From: Flavobacterium flavigenum
GTDB taxonomy: Bacteria > Bacteroidota > Bacteroidia > Flavobacteriales > Flavobacteriaceae
Assembly: GCF_027111255.2 (NCBI RefSeq)
Contig: NZ_CP114285.2
Coordinates: 3,100,001-3,164,000 of the forward strand
Length of the DNA stretch: 64,000 nucleotides
Direction: 5' to 3'
Shown: positions 17,009-26,196 of the stretch, one piece after another
Numbering within the stretch: position 1 is the stretch's first letter
Layout: each line of letters begins with the position of its first letter
The notes under the pieces: model-generated
The model's input: the letters and a program-made list of their open reading frames with translations, nothing else
Told to the model about the DNA's origin: nothing
Databases searched by the model: none
Program-made: the position numbers and the translations under genes

Positions 17009-17138
17009 TAGAAATATACGGACAACAATAGTTTTTCGGCTAAAATATTTGTTTTGAGCAGCGTTAAATATTTTATAAAATAATAATTTAAATAGTTTTA
17101 TGCAAATTTCTTCAGCAGTAATTAAAACCATTAATTGT

Positions 17139-17146
17139 TATATTTG
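17139..17146 (+). promoter_or_regulatory. Candidate -7 box for the 162-aa membrane protein / GH3 pair
   Basis: TATATTTG, matching TAnnTTTG, ends 18 bp before the ATG at 17165. No TTG lies at the usual -33 distance. Confidence 0.4.
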
Positions 17147-17164
17147 CGAGTATAAATAACCGTA

Positions 17165-17653
17165 ATGCCAAGAAAAAAACATAATTTAAGGAAAAAATTA
17201 TTCACCAAAAACCGATTGGTTATTTTGAATGAAGATACATTCGAAGAAATTTTTTCGTTTAAACTTAATCTAATGAATGTTTTTGTTGTTCTTTCTTTGG
17301 GCGGAATATTCTTAATACTAATCACTACTTATATAATTGCTTTTACACCTTTGCGTGAATTTATTCCGGGATATTCTTCTTCTGAGTTAAAAAAGAATGC
17401 TTTGGAACTGGCTATAAAATCAGATTCATTGACCACTTCACTTAAGAAAAATGAGGTCTATATCAAATCCATTCAAAAAGTATTAAAGGGAGAATTAGAA
17501 TATTCCAAATTCAATAAAGATTCCATTTTGGCTGATTCTGAGGAAATTCCTAAATCCAATATGAATGCTTCAGAAGAAGAAATCAAACTCCGGGAAGAAG
17601 TTGCCAGAATAGAGAAGGAGTCAGGTGGTAACAAACCGAACAAAAAGAAATAA
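17165..17653 (+). CDS. Single-pass membrane protein resembling the N-terminal part of an M23-type peptidase
   Basis: 162 aa. A basic cytoplasmic tail (MPRKKHNLRKK) is followed by FSFKLNLMNVFVVLSLGGIF and the rest of a transmembrane helix (about residues 40-62). A FTPLREFIPGY turn and a charged, probably coiled-coil region make up the rest. The TM and juxtamembrane pattern is the one seen at the start of membrane-anchored M23 metallopeptidases in this group. No LytM domain follows: the gene ends in a lysine-rich tail (GNKPNKKK). It may be a natural stand-alone version that partners a peptidase, or a truncated one. Its stop overlaps the next start (TAATG), so it is coupled to the GH3-like gene. 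Confidence 0.7.
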   Translation: MPRKKHNLRKKLFTKNRLVILNEDTFEEIFSFKLNLMNVFVVLSLGGIFLILITTYIIAFTPLREFIPGYSSSELKKNALELAIKSDSLTTSLKKNEVYIKSIQKVLKGELEYSKFNKDSILADSEEIPKSNMNASEEEIKLREEVARIEKESGGNKPNKKK

Positions 17654-19152
17654 TGCCGTACAAAATGTCAATTAAATCAATAGCAGCAAAAATTTTTGCT
17701 AGAAGAATATACAAAAAAACACTTTCCTGGTCTGATAAACCAGTTGAAACTCAACTGAAAGTTTTTAAAGATCTGATTGAAAACGCAAAAACAACAGAAT
17801 TTGGAAAAGACCATCATTTGGATGCAATAAAAACAATTGCAGATTTTCAAAAGAATGTCCCTATTCGGGATTATGAAGATTTAAAATCGTATATAGAAAA
17901 AGTAAAATCAGGTCAGGAAAATATTCTCTGGAAAGGTAAACCCATTTATTTTGCCAAGACTTCCGGAACAACTTCAGGAGCTAAATATATTCCGCTTACC
18001 AAAGAATCAATGCCATCTCATATTAATGCGGCGCGTAATGCGATTTTGCATTATATCAACGAAACCGGAAATGCGAATTTTGTAGATGGAAAAATGATCT
18101 TTTTGCAGGGTAGCCCTATCCTGACTGAAAAACATGGAATTAATTTTGGACGACTTTCCGGAATTGTAGCGCACTTTGTTCCGAAATATTTACAGAAAAA
18201 CAGAATGCCCTCATGGGAAACGAACTGCATTGAAGACTGGGAGACGAAAGTCAACGCCATTGTTAATGAAACGATTAAAGAAGACATGTCTGTAATTTCA
18301 GGTATTCCATCATGGGTTCAGATGTATTTTGAAAAATTACAGGAAAAAAGCGGTGGAAAAAAGATCAGCGAAATATTCAAAAACTTTAATTTATTCATTT
18401 ACGGAGGCGTTAATTATGAACCTTATCGAGCCAAATTTGAGCAAATGATAGGCAAAAGAGTAGACAGTATTGAGTTATTTCCGGCTTCTGAAGGATTTTT
18501 TGCTTATCAGGATTCACAAAAAGAAAAAGGAATGCTTTTGTTGCTGAATTCAGGTATTTTCTACGAATTTATAAAAGCTGATGAATTTTTTACCCAAAAC
18601 CCAAAAAGATATACCATTGGCGAAGTTGAGACTGGCGTAAATTACGCTTTAATAGTTTCTACAAATGCAGGACTTTGGGGCTATAATATTGGTGATACTA
18701 TTCAGTTTACTTCTTTAGCACCATATCGTGTTATCGTTTCCGGACGCATCAAACATTACATTTCGGCTTTTGGAGAGCATGTAATTGCTAATGAAGTCGA
18801 AAATGCAATGAAAGAAGCAACTGCAGGAACCAATATCGTAATAAATGAATTTACAGTTGCTCCGCAAATCACGCCAGCAAGCGGATTGCCGTATCACGAA
18901 TGGTTGATTGAATTTGAAAAAGAACCTGAAAATATGGAGGCTTTCGCCGAAGCAATTGACAATTCGATGCGAAAACAAAATATTTACTATGATGATCTAA
19001 TTACCGGAAATGTTTTGCAGAAAGTAGTTGTAACCAAAGTTTCAAAAAATGGTTTTCAGGAATACATGAAATCTCAGGGAAAATTAGGCGGACAGAATAA
19101 AATTCCAAGGTTATCAAATGACAGGAAAATTGCTGATAATTTAAAACAGTGA
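17653..19152 (+). CDS. GH3 auxin-responsive promoter family adenylating enzyme
   Basis: 499 aa. GH3-family motifs: FAKTSGTTSGAKYIPLT (ATP/AMP-binding P-loop-like motif I, near residue 100), NLFIYGGVNYEPY, the ELFPASEGFFAYQ acid/base segment, and the YNIGDTIQFTSLAPYRVIVSGR adenylate motif, split here by context. Known GH3 enzymes adenylate carboxylates and join them to amino acids in plants; bacterial members are widespread and their substrates largely unknown. A second in-frame Met lies at residue 5 (MSIKSIAAK), a plausible alternative start, but the overlap with the preceding stop favours 17653. Co-transcribed with the upstream membrane protein. Confidence 0.9.
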   Translation: MPYKMSIKSIAAKIFARRIYKKTLSWSDKPVETQLKVFKDLIENAKTTEFGKDHHLDAIKTIADFQKNVPIRDYEDLKSYIEKVKSGQENILWKGKPIYFAKTSGTTSGAKYIPLTKESMPSHINAARNAILHYINETGNANFVDGKMIFLQGSPILTEKHGINFGRLSGIVAHFVPKYLQKNRMPSWETNCIEDWETKVNAIVNETIKEDMSVISGIPSWVQMYFEKLQEKSGGKKISEIFKNFNLFIYGGVNYEPYRAKFEQMIGKRVDSIELFPASEGFFAYQDSQKEKGMLLLLNSGIFYEFIKADEFFTQNPKRYTIGEVETGVNYALIVSTNAGLWGYNIGDTIQFTSLAPYRVIVSGRIKHYISAFGEHVIANEVENAMKEATAGTNIVINEFTVAPQITPASGLPYHEWLIEFEKEPENMEAFAEAIDNSMRKQNIYYDDLITGNVLQKVVVTKVSKNGFQEYMKSQGKLGGQNKIPRLSNDRKIADNLKQ

Positions 19153-19283
19153 AATAATTTTACGTTAAATTTTCTAACAATTTGATAAATGCTATTTAAG
19201 CAAAATTACAGCAATAATTCATAACTTTCGCTTAATTAATACCTAATCATCTTTAATAAAAGAAGATTTTTAAAATAAAAAAC

Positions 19284-21008
19284 ATGAAAGAAACCAAACA
19301 TATATCAAGATCAAGAGCTCAGGAATCATCTGCAGCGATTGAAAAAATGTACATCACCATGCGTCATTTATTCAATCGTGGTTTTTACAAACCAATGGGA
19401 GTTTCAGGCGATAGTTTAAGAGAATCATTATTGGCGTTACGTCCTGAAATTTATGGAAATATAGCCGAGGAGAAAGTCGAATTAAACGGGCTTTTGTACG
19501 TTATTGAACGACTTCCGATAGGAATAGAACAATGCCGTTTCATCAATTTAACTTCAGACGAAGGTTATTCAAAATCACATTTTCAGCCGATTGTTCCTCC
19601 AAAAAGAAGAAGAAATTGTTACCGGATTGACGAAGAACAAATGAATGTTGAAATCACACGTGGCCGTTCAGACATTTACGATATCCTGACACATTTGACA
19701 TTTATTTTTATCGAATCACATAAAATCAAAAACAGGGTTTTAATTGACGATGGAGGAGAAGTTTCGCGTGACTGGCTTAAACTGGAACAAGCCATACTTC
19801 AAACCAAAAAATTATCTCAGATAGAAAAAGAAAAAGCAATTTCGCATGCAGCTAATATTTTAGCCAGGACATTCGAAGAAGTTTTGGATATTTACGATGC
19901 TTTTGGTTCTGAAAATGCACCGGATCGTTTTCTGCATGTAATCTACTGGCTTGGAAAATTAGCCATTGAAGAAATGATTGACAACAATAAAAGAACCATC
20001 ACTTTTAGTCCGGTTTTAAGAGAACGATTAGGACATCATATCCATGGTGAAATATGGGCGACCAACATCAAGGAAGTTTTAAAAGCAAATAATCTTTTAA
20101 AAAGACCAATTCATATTATTAGTGCAAACATGCACAGTGTTATGAATTCAATCTTTGCAACGCCGCTGTTGAAAACGAAATTTAAAGACAAATCGGATTT
20201 CTTCATTTATGAAGAATTGAGTAAATCTGCTGCCAAAGATATCAGAAGTTTAGTGGAAGAATTAGCCTTGAAAAACGGAATGATTTCTTTGCCAGACACA
20301 TCAGGGACTAATATCGATGTGCAGATTTTTGATACTGCCAAAATAGACTGGAGCAAAACTGCCTTTACTTATGCGAATGTAGGAGAAGAAAAACCGGTTA
20401 TAATTGTAATGGATTATGCTTTTGGTGAACAGGCTTATGAAACGATTGATGAGCTTTTAAAACCTTATAAAAAAGAAACTTTACTCAATGTAAAATCGGT
20501 TTCAATAATGGGAAAAGCCGGAATTCTGGAAGGCGGGAAAGGAGATATTATGATTCCGTCAGCGCATATTAATGAAGGAACTGCAGATAATTATTTCTTC
20601 GAAAATGAATTAACAGGAGCGATGTTCGAAGGAAATGATATTGCCGTTTTTGAAGGCGCCATGGTAACCGTTTTAGGGACTTCATTACAAAACAGGGATT
20701 TGTTGAAATTTTTCCACGAATCGACCTGGGGTGTAATTGGCCTGGAAATGGAAGGATCTTATTATCAAAAGGCAATTCAGTCGGCATCAAAAATTAGAAA
20801 AAGTGTACCTCAGGATATTAAAGTCAGATATGCTTATTATGCTTCTGACAACCCATTAGAAACCGGAAGTACTCTGGCTTCAGGTGGTTTAGGAACTACA
20901 GGGGTAAAGCCAACGTATTTAATCACGATTAAAATTCTGGAACAGATTTTAAATTTAAATAATCAGCTTGGAACAAATTTAATCAGCACAGAAAAAGATA
21001 AAAGTTAA
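19284..21008 (+). CDS. DUF6909-like protein with a nucleosidase/phosphorylase-like C-terminal half
   Basis: 574 aa, cytosolic by appearance. The N-terminal ~300 residues are helical (SAAIEKMYITMRHLFNRGFY; RGRSDIYDILTHLTFIFIES) and I recall the family as DUF6909. From about 360 the sequence resembles purine-nucleoside phosphorylase/AMP nucleosidase folds: a strand with VIIVMDYAFGEQAYETID, then VKSVSIMGKAGILEGGKGDI, then TWGVIGLEMEGSYYQKAI. The GLEMEGSY segment (near 490) corresponds to the (V/L)-(D/E)-M-E-(G/S) nucleoside-binding motif. I infer a nucleotide- or nucleoside-processing role, without proof. It is followed at 52 bp by the UDP-glucuronate decarboxylase gene. Confidence 0.75.
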   Translation: MKETKHISRSRAQESSAAIEKMYITMRHLFNRGFYKPMGVSGDSLRESLLALRPEIYGNIAEEKVELNGLLYVIERLPIGIEQCRFINLTSDEGYSKSHFQPIVPPKRRRNCYRIDEEQMNVEITRGRSDIYDILTHLTFIFIESHKIKNRVLIDDGGEVSRDWLKLEQAILQTKKLSQIEKEKAISHAANILARTFEEVLDIYDAFGSENAPDRFLHVIYWLGKLAIEEMIDNNKRTITFSPVLRERLGHHIHGEIWATNIKEVLKANNLLKRPIHIISANMHSVMNSIFATPLLKTKFKDKSDFFIYEELSKSAAKDIRSLVEELALKNGMISLPDTSGTNIDVQIFDTAKIDWSKTAFTYANVGEEKPVIIVMDYAFGEQAYETIDELLKPYKKETLLNVKSVSIMGKAGILEGGKGDIMIPSAHINEGTADNYFFENELTGAMFEGNDIAVFEGAMVTVLGTSLQNRDLLKFFHESTWGVIGLEMEGSYYQKAIQSASKIRKSVPQDIKVRYAYYASDNPLETGSTLASGGLGTTGVKPTYLITIKILEQILNLNNQLGTNLISTEKDKS

Positions 21009-21060
21009 ATTTATTTTATAAAATTGAAAAAAGTAAATTTGCTGCAGGAAAAAAATTGAT

Positions 21061-22044
21061 ATGAAAAGAATACTTATTACGGGTGCCGCGGGATTTTTAG
21101 GATCACATTTATGCGACAGATTTATCAAAGAAGGCTACGATGTTATTGGAATGGATAATCTGATTACGGGAGATCTTAAAAATATTGAACATTTGTTCAA
21201 ACTAGAGCACTTTGAATTTTATCATCATGACATTACGAAATTTGTTCATATTCCTGGCGAATTAGATTATATTCTGCATTTTGCTTCACCAGCAAGCCCA
21301 ATTGATTACTTGAAAATTCCAATTCAAACCTTAAAAGTAGGATCATTAGGAACTCACAATTTATTAGGTTTGGCACGTGTAAAAAAAGCAAGGATTTTAA
21401 TAGCATCTACTTCAGAGGTATATGGGGATCCTTTAGTCCATCCGCAAACAGAAGAGTATTACGGCAACGTAAACACGATCGGACCACGCGGCGTTTATGA
21501 TGAAGCCAAACGTTTTCAGGAATCCATAACAATGGCTTACCATACTTTTCATGGTGTAGAAACCAGAATTGTGCGTATTTTTAATACTTACGGACCAAGG
21601 ATGCGTTTAAATGATGGCCGTGTAATTCCGGCTTTTATTGGCCAGGCACTTCGTGGAGAAGATCTGACTATTTTTGGGGACGGAATGCAGACACGTTCTT
21701 TCTGTTATGTTGACGATCAGGTAGAAGGAATTTACAGATTATTGCATTCAGATTATGTGTATCCGGTAAACATTGGAAATCCGGATGAAATTACCATCAA
21801 AGATTTTGCTGAAGAAATTATAAAACTTACTGGGACAAACCAAAAAGTAGTTTACCATCCATTACCCATAAACGATCCTTTACAGCGCCAGCCGGATACT
21901 ACAAAAGCAAAAGAATTATTAGGCTGGGAAGCTAAAGTAAGCCGTGCCGAAGGAATGAAAATTACTTATGATTATTTTAAATCGCTTTCAAAAGAAGAAC
22001 TTTTAAAAGAAGAACATAAAGATTTTTCAAATTATATAAAATAA
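21061..22044 (+). CDS. UDP-glucuronate decarboxylase (UDP-xylose synthase)
   Basis: 327 aa extended SDR enzyme. Rossmann motif [10 protein letters not shown] at the N-terminus, acidic NAD-ribose residue after MDN ([12 protein letters not shown]), catalytic TSEVYGDP and Y-x-x-x-K in [11 protein letters not shown], then [16 protein letters not shown] and a sugar-nucleotide-binding C-terminal part. It converts UDP-glucuronate to UDP-xylose in the cytosol for polysaccharide synthesis. It abuts the glycosylphosphotransferase gene (stop to ATG with no gap), so the two are co-expressed. Other extended SDRs (4,6-dehydratases) are less likely because of the [17 protein letters not shown] pattern. Confidence 0.9.
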   Translation: MKRILITGAAGFLGSHLCDRFIKEGYDVIGMDNLITGDLKNIEHLFKLEHFEFYHHDITKFVHIPGELDYILHFASPASPIDYLKIPIQTLKVGSLGTHNLLGLARVKKARILIASTSEVYGDPLVHPQTEEYYGNVNTIGPRGVYDEAKRFQESITMAYHTFHGVETRIVRIFNTYGPRMRLNDGRVIPAFIGQALRGEDLTIFGDGMQTRSFCYVDDQVEGIYRLLHSDYVYPVNIGNPDEITIKDFAEEIIKLTGTNQKVVYHPLPINDPLQRQPDTTKAKELLGWEAKVSRAEGMKITYDYFKSLSKEELLKEEHKDFSNYIK

Positions 22045-23397
22045 ATGCGGACAAAAACAGGAAAATATTCAGGCTATATTCGTCCGTTCTCCTATTTGAT
22101 TGATTTAATTATTATCAATTTTTTTGCGGTTTATATTGCGCATTTTCCTGTAGATCAAATTTTATTTTTAGCTGTACTAAATATTGGCTGGATTGGTATT
22201 GCCTCTGATTTAGGTTTTTACGAAGTATATCGTTATACTAAAGTGATAACGATTTTAAATTGTGCCTTAAAGCAAGCCTGCTTATTTGGTTTTGTAGTTT
22301 TTGCCCTTGCCTTCTTTTATGCAAAGCATACCAGTTTTAAAACCCTGTTGTTTTATTTATGGTTTATTTTTATTCTTATTTTATTCATAAAGTTTTCAAT
22401 CTACTACTTCCTGCAAACCTATAGGGTTGTGTATGGAGGAAATCATAGACGGGTTGTTCTTTTAGGAAACAAAGAAAGTATTTCTCCTCTACGACATTTC
22501 TTTACTGAGAATCCGGATTATGGATATGAACTAATTCGTGTTTTTGAATTTGAAAAAGTAAAAACAGATCATATTGAACAAATGTTTGAATTTGTCCTGA
22601 ATAAAAACATGGATGAAATGTATTGTTCAATTATTGGTTTGACTCAGGATCAAATAAACGAAATTATAGACTTTGCAGACAGTAACCTGAAGACACTGAA
22701 ATTTATTCCGGACGACAATCAGATATTTTTTAGAAATTTCATTTTAGAATATTACGATTATATCCCTGTAATTGCCCTTAGAAGTATTAAACTCGATGAG
22801 CATTTATACAAGATAATGAAACGAACTTTTGATGTTGTTTTTTCAATCATCATCATCATTGGAGCTCTTTCGTGGGTGTTGCCAATTTTAGGAATTTTAA
22901 TAAAACTCGAATCAAAAGGACCAGTTTTGCTCAGACAAAAACGCAATGGGCTTAATAACAAAGAATTCGATTGTTATAAGTTCCGTTCCATGAAAATGGG
23001 TAACAATGATTATTCAAATCAGGTTTCTAAAAACGATCCAAGAGTTACGAAAATTGGCCGGTTTATTCGAAAAACCAGTATTGATGAGCTGCCTCAGTTT
23101 TTTAATGTTTTGATTGGTGAAATGTCTGTAGTCGGGCCAAGACCGCACATAGTAAGCTATAATAAGGAGTATATACTTAAGGTTGATAAGTTTATGGTAC
23201 GCCATTTTATAAAACCGGGTATTACAGGTTTGGCACAGGTAAAAGGATTTCGTGGAGAAATTGAAACCGATAATGATATTATAAACCGTGTAAAATATGA
23301 TATTTTTTATATTGAAAACTGGTCCATTCTGTTAGATCTGAAAATTATTGTAACTACAATTTACCATATCATTAAAGGTGATGAAAAAGCATATTGA
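22045..23397 (+). CDS. Polyprenyl glycosylphosphotransferase (WcaJ/exopolysaccharide initiation type)
   Basis: 450 aa. The N-terminal half has four to five hydrophobic segments (about 12-125) and a nucleotide-binding-like domain (VVLLGNKESISPLRHF). The C-terminal catalytic half begins with a membrane helix (FDVVFSIIIIIGALSWVLPI, near 265). The bacterial sugar transferase motifs follow: CYKFRSMKMG, DELPQFFNVLIGEMSVVGPR, and FIKPGITGLAQVKGFRGE. It transfers a sugar-1-phosphate to undecaprenyl phosphate at the inner membrane, starting surface polysaccharide repeat synthesis. It starts immediately after the decarboxylase stop and overlaps the next gene through TGATG. Confidence 0.93.
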   Translation: MRTKTGKYSGYIRPFSYLIDLIIINFFAVYIAHFPVDQILFLAVLNIGWIGIASDLGFYEVYRYTKVITILNCALKQACLFGFVVFALAFFYAKHTSFKTLLFYLWFIFILILFIKFSIYYFLQTYRVVYGGNHRRVVLLGNKESISPLRHFFTENPDYGYELIRVFEFEKVKTDHIEQMFEFVLNKNMDEMYCSIIGLTQDQINEIIDFADSNLKTLKFIPDDNQIFFRNFILEYYDYIPVIALRSIKLDEHLYKIMKRTFDVVFSIIIIIGALSWVLPILGILIKLESKGPVLLRQKRNGLNNKEFDCYKFRSMKMGNNDYSNQVSKNDPRVTKIGRFIRKTSIDELPQFFNVLIGEMSVVGPRPHIVSYNKEYILKVDKFMVRHFIKPGITGLAQVKGFRGEIETDNDIINRVKYDIFYIENWSILLDLKIIVTTIYHIIKGDEKAY

Positions 23398-24164
23398 TGA
23401 GTGAATTAGTTTCTATCATAACACCCACATATAATGCCGAAAAATACATTCGGGAAACCCTGCTGTCCGTAATAAATCAAAGTTATCAAAACTGGGAAAT
23501 GATTCTGACCGATGACGATTCAAAAGATAATACGATTGCGATAGTTGAAGAATTTGCATTAAAAGACAACCGGATAAAAATTTTTAAATTACCGGAAAAT
23601 CGCGGAAACGGTTATGCGAGAAATGCCGCTTTAGAAAAAGCAAACGGAAAATATATTGCTTATTTAGATGCTGATGATGTATGGTTTCCGGATAAATTAG
23701 AAAAGCAAATACAGTTTCTAAAAGCAAATAATTTGCATTTTACTTTTAGTTTTTATGATTCTATAGACGAAGAAGGAAATGATTTGAACAGAAGGGTAGA
23801 ATCACCCAATCCGCTGACTTATAAACAATTATTTTTTTGCAATTATGTTGGCAATTTAACGGCAATTTACGATGCAGATTATTTTGGCAAAATTATTCTG
23901 GAAACATCACAAAAACGGCAGGATTGGAGAATTTGGCTGACCATTTTGAAACAGATTAAAATAGCAAAACCAGTTGCTGAATCTTTAGCTTTTTACAGAA
24001 TCAGAAAGAACTCTGTTTCTTCTTCAAAATTCAAATTGATCAAGCACAATTTTGGAGTTTATAAAGAATTTCACGGACATAATTTTGTGTTTGCTGTCTT
24101 GCTTATGATTCGGTTTCTATATACACAGTTGATTCTAAAACGAAAATATATAAAGAAGATTTAA
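23397..24164 (+). CDS. Family 2 glycosyltransferase
   Basis: 255 aa from the ATG at 23397, which overlaps the upstream stop (TGATG); a TTG one codon earlier is possible but not needed. GT2 motifs: VSIITPTYNAEKYIRETLLS, the DDxS nucleotide site in LTDDDSKDNT, NRGNGYARNAALEKANG, and the metal-binding DADD in IAYLDADDVWF. QKRQDWRIWL near 185 contains the QxxRW-like acceptor-site motif. It adds a sugar to the lipid-linked repeat begun by the preceding gene product. The C-terminal end has a hydrophobic patch (FVFAVLLMIRFLY), perhaps for membrane association. Last gene of this polysaccharide run. Confidence 0.93.
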   Translation: MSELVSIITPTYNAEKYIRETLLSVINQSYQNWEMILTDDDSKDNTIAIVEEFALKDNRIKIFKLPENRGNGYARNAALEKANGKYIAYLDADDVWFPDKLEKQIQFLKANNLHFTFSFYDSIDEEGNDLNRRVESPNPLTYKQLFFCNYVGNLTAIYDADYFGKIILETSQKRQDWRIWLTILKQIKIAKPVAESLAFYRIRKNSVSSSKFKLIKHNFGVYKEFHGHNFVFAVLLMIRFLYTQLILKRKYIKKI

Positions 24165-24189
24165 ATTCACAATTTGTAACCTTGAAGAA

Positions 24190-24711
24190 TTATTTTTTAT
24201 ATCCAATTTTTACCCTTTCAGTTTCGTGTTCTTTTTTCTCTGTTAATTCATCCAAATAAGAAAATACCAATTCTATATTTTTATCATGATTCTCTAACTT
24301 CTTCTGAATCTGAAGAATATCAACCTTAATTTCAGTGGTGTCTAAAAGCATTTGCCTCACTTTTGTGAAAATCCTCATGATTTGAATATTAGTTTGTATT
24401 GCTTTGTCACTTTTTAAGACACTCGAGAGCATTAGAACACAATGTTCTGTAAATGCAAATGGCAATTTTCTTGTTCCTCCCCAACTTGATGTCGCAATTT
24501 GCGACATCAAGTTTTCGAATTCAATTTCTGCAAGTTGAAACATAAAATCTGAAGGAAAACGTGCTATATTTCGTTTTACTTGTTCGTTTAATCTTTTCGT
24601 TTCAACTTCATATAGTTGAGCAAGATCAAAATCCAGTAATACCTTTTGTCCACGAATAAAATATATTTTATTAGAAATTGTTTCTTCCGAAAGTAAAGAA
24701 TGATCGTTCAT
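24190..24711 (-). CDS. ORF6N domain protein
   Basis: 173 aa. The ORF6N domain covers about 10-95: NKIYFIRGQKVLLDFDLAQL, then ETKRLNEQVKRNIARFPSDF, then SSWGGTRKLPFAFTEHCVLM. A C-terminal coiled-coil region follows (KVDILQIQKKLENHDKNIEL). ORF6N is a putative DNA-binding domain first noted in phage regulators and anti-repressors, and is scattered in Bacteroidota chromosomes. It is placed convergently into a polysaccharide locus between GT2 and a CapK-like gene, which suggests acquisition. The coding region contains a near-perfect 27-bp palindrome. Targets unknown. Confidence 0.9.
   Translation of the reverse strand: MNDHSLLSEETISNKIYFIRGQKVLLDFDLAQLYEVETKRLNEQVKRNIARFPSDFMFQLAEIEFENLMSQIATSSWGGTRKLPFAFTEHCVLMLSSVLKSDKAIQTNIQIMRIFTKVRQMLLDTTEIKVDILQIQKKLENHDKNIELVFSYLDELTEKKEHETERVKIGYKK
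24485..24511. repeat. 27-bp palindrome inside the ORF6N gene
   Basis: Arms CTTGATGTCGCA (24485-24496) and TGCGACATCAAG (24500-24511) are perfect 12-bp complements around ATT. It is in the coding region for NLMSQIATSS, so it could be coincidental or a cis-acting site. Confidence 0.7.
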
Positions 24712-24730
24712 AAGTTTTTTAATTAAAAAA

Positions 24731-24738
24731 CAAATGTA
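24731..24738 (-). promoter_or_regulatory. Candidate -7 box for the ORF6N gene
   Basis: TACATTTG on the minus strand matches TAnnTTTG and ends 20 bp before the ATG at 24711, supporting an independent promoter. Confidence 0.4.
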
Positions 24739-24752
24739 AGATTTTATTTATA

Positions 24753-26081
24753 TTATAAAAAAGATTTAAATTGTTTTAGTTTACCACGATTGGTTCGTTC
24801 TAAAACAGTTTTTCGGATGAAAGTGAAGTTTAGATTTGGTTCTAAATATAAATCAATAGCTTGTTTTATTTTGTCGATTTGTTCTGAAATTAATTCTTTT
24901 TCAGCAACATACTCAACTTCAAAAGTATCGATTTTGGTTTGTTTAATAATGAATTCTTTGACGTTTCCGTCATCTTCAATAATGCTTTTGGTTACGTAAT
25001 AAAATGTCAGACCAGGCGATTTTTTACCGTTTGGTAAAATGGCAACGTCATTGGTTCTTCCAACAAGTTTTTTCAGAATTGGTTTTTGTGGGGTGCTTTT
25101 TTCATCGAGAATTCCAATGTCGCCAATTTCATATCGAATAAACGGATTGGCTTTATTGTATAAAGATGTAATCACAATCTTACCTTCTGTTCCATGTGGA
25201 ACAGGTTTGTTGTTTTCATCTAAAATTTCAACAAAAAGTGTTTCTGAATTTACCTGCCATTCACCCTGCGGATTTTCAAAAGCGATTAAATCTAATTCAG
25301 AAGCGCCATATTCATTGATAATTGGAATGCCGAATTGTTTTTCCAGTAATTTTTTATCCGATTCAAAAAGCATTTCAGAAGTAACAAAACAGGCTTTCAG
25401 CGTTGGACAAATTTCCTTTAAAACAATATTTTTTCGTTCTAAATATTTAGCAAACAAAACAATAGAACTGGTGTACCCGTTGAGGTAATCGAATTTTTTT
25501 GCTCTGAATTTTTTCAGGAATTTCTCCAGAATTTCATCAGACAGATCAAAAACAGGAAAACGAAAACGATGTGTTAAAAAATCCTTGAAACGTTCTTTTT
25601 GATATCCAATAATATCCATTGGAATTCCATAAAAACGCGCCTGATAAGATTTGTTAAAATCAATTCCAAACCAGCCAAACCGCATTATATTTGAAGCCCA
25701 GGTTAAGGCATGCGAGTATTTATCTTTGGAAAAAAAAAACGGAGTTCCGCTCGATCCGGAAGTCTTGTTGAGGTAGATGTTTTTTTTTGAATATCCTTTT
25801 GAAAGTCTTTCTTCAAGGGGTTTCTGTAAGTTTTGCTTGTTTAGAATGGGAAGATTTTCCCAGTTTTCAGCAGTTGTATTTCCGGCTAAGTCTTTGTAAA
25901 AAGAATTGTTTTTGAGGTGAAAATCAACAATTTCTTTTTTTTTATTTTGAAGAAAAACGGCAAACTCTTCATCAGAAAAACAAACAATTTTATCCAGTTC
26001 GGCTTTGGCTTCCTTTATTGGAAAACCATTTAATTGAAGTGAAATGTCAAAAAGGCGAATCATTTTCAGGATTATTTTCAT
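24753..26081 (-). CDS. CapK / phenylacetate-CoA ligase-like adenylate-forming protein
   Basis: 442 aa from the ATG at 26081 (a TTG one codon earlier is the alternative). Adenylating-enzyme motifs: YLNKTSGSSGTPFFFSKD (P-loop-like, about 105-122), INEYGASELDLIAFEN, and NPFIRYEIGDIGILD, with a C-terminal subdomain around KLVGRTNDVAILPNGKKSPG. Such proteins are common in capsule and polysaccharide loci and are usually named CapK or PaaK-like; the acid they activate is mostly unknown. It is on the strand opposite the UDP-xylose/GT2 run, with the ORF6N gene 41 bp downstream on the same strand. Confidence 0.88.
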   Translation of the reverse strand: MKIILKMIRLFDISLQLNGFPIKEAKAELDKIVCFSDEEFAVFLQNKKKEIVDFHLKNNSFYKDLAGNTTAENWENLPILNKQNLQKPLEERLSKGYSKKNIYLNKTSGSSGTPFFFSKDKYSHALTWASNIMRFGWFGIDFNKSYQARFYGIPMDIIGYQKERFKDFLTHRFRFPVFDLSDEILEKFLKKFRAKKFDYLNGYTSSIVLFAKYLERKNIVLKEICPTLKACFVTSEMLFESDKKLLEKQFGIPIINEYGASELDLIAFENPQGEWQVNSETLFVEILDENNKPVPHGTEGKIVITSLYNKANPFIRYEIGDIGILDEKSTPQKPILKKLVGRTNDVAILPNGKKSPGLTFYYVTKSIIEDDGNVKEFIIKQTKIDTFEVEYVAEKELISEQIDKIKQAIDLYLEPNLNFTFIRKTVLERTNRGKLKQFKSFL

Positions 26082-26163
26082 CAAAAATAATATTTACTAT
26101 CTACTAACAGCCAAGAATCAACAAGTTTTTGATATTTAATTATATTTTACGTTCAAAAGCAAT

Positions 26164-26171
26164 TATTTTTG
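26164..26171 (+). promoter_or_regulatory. Candidate -7 box for purD
   Basis: TATTTTTG matches TAnnTTTG, 25 bp upstream of the purD ATG. A -33 TTG is not obvious. Confidence 0.4.
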
Positions 26172-26196
26172 CACCACAACTAAATACAACAACACC

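Noticed and set aside
25039..25488. 149-aa plus-strand frame over the CapK-like gene
   Set aside because: The minus strand has a complete enzyme with family motifs; the plus-strand frame has none and no start signal.
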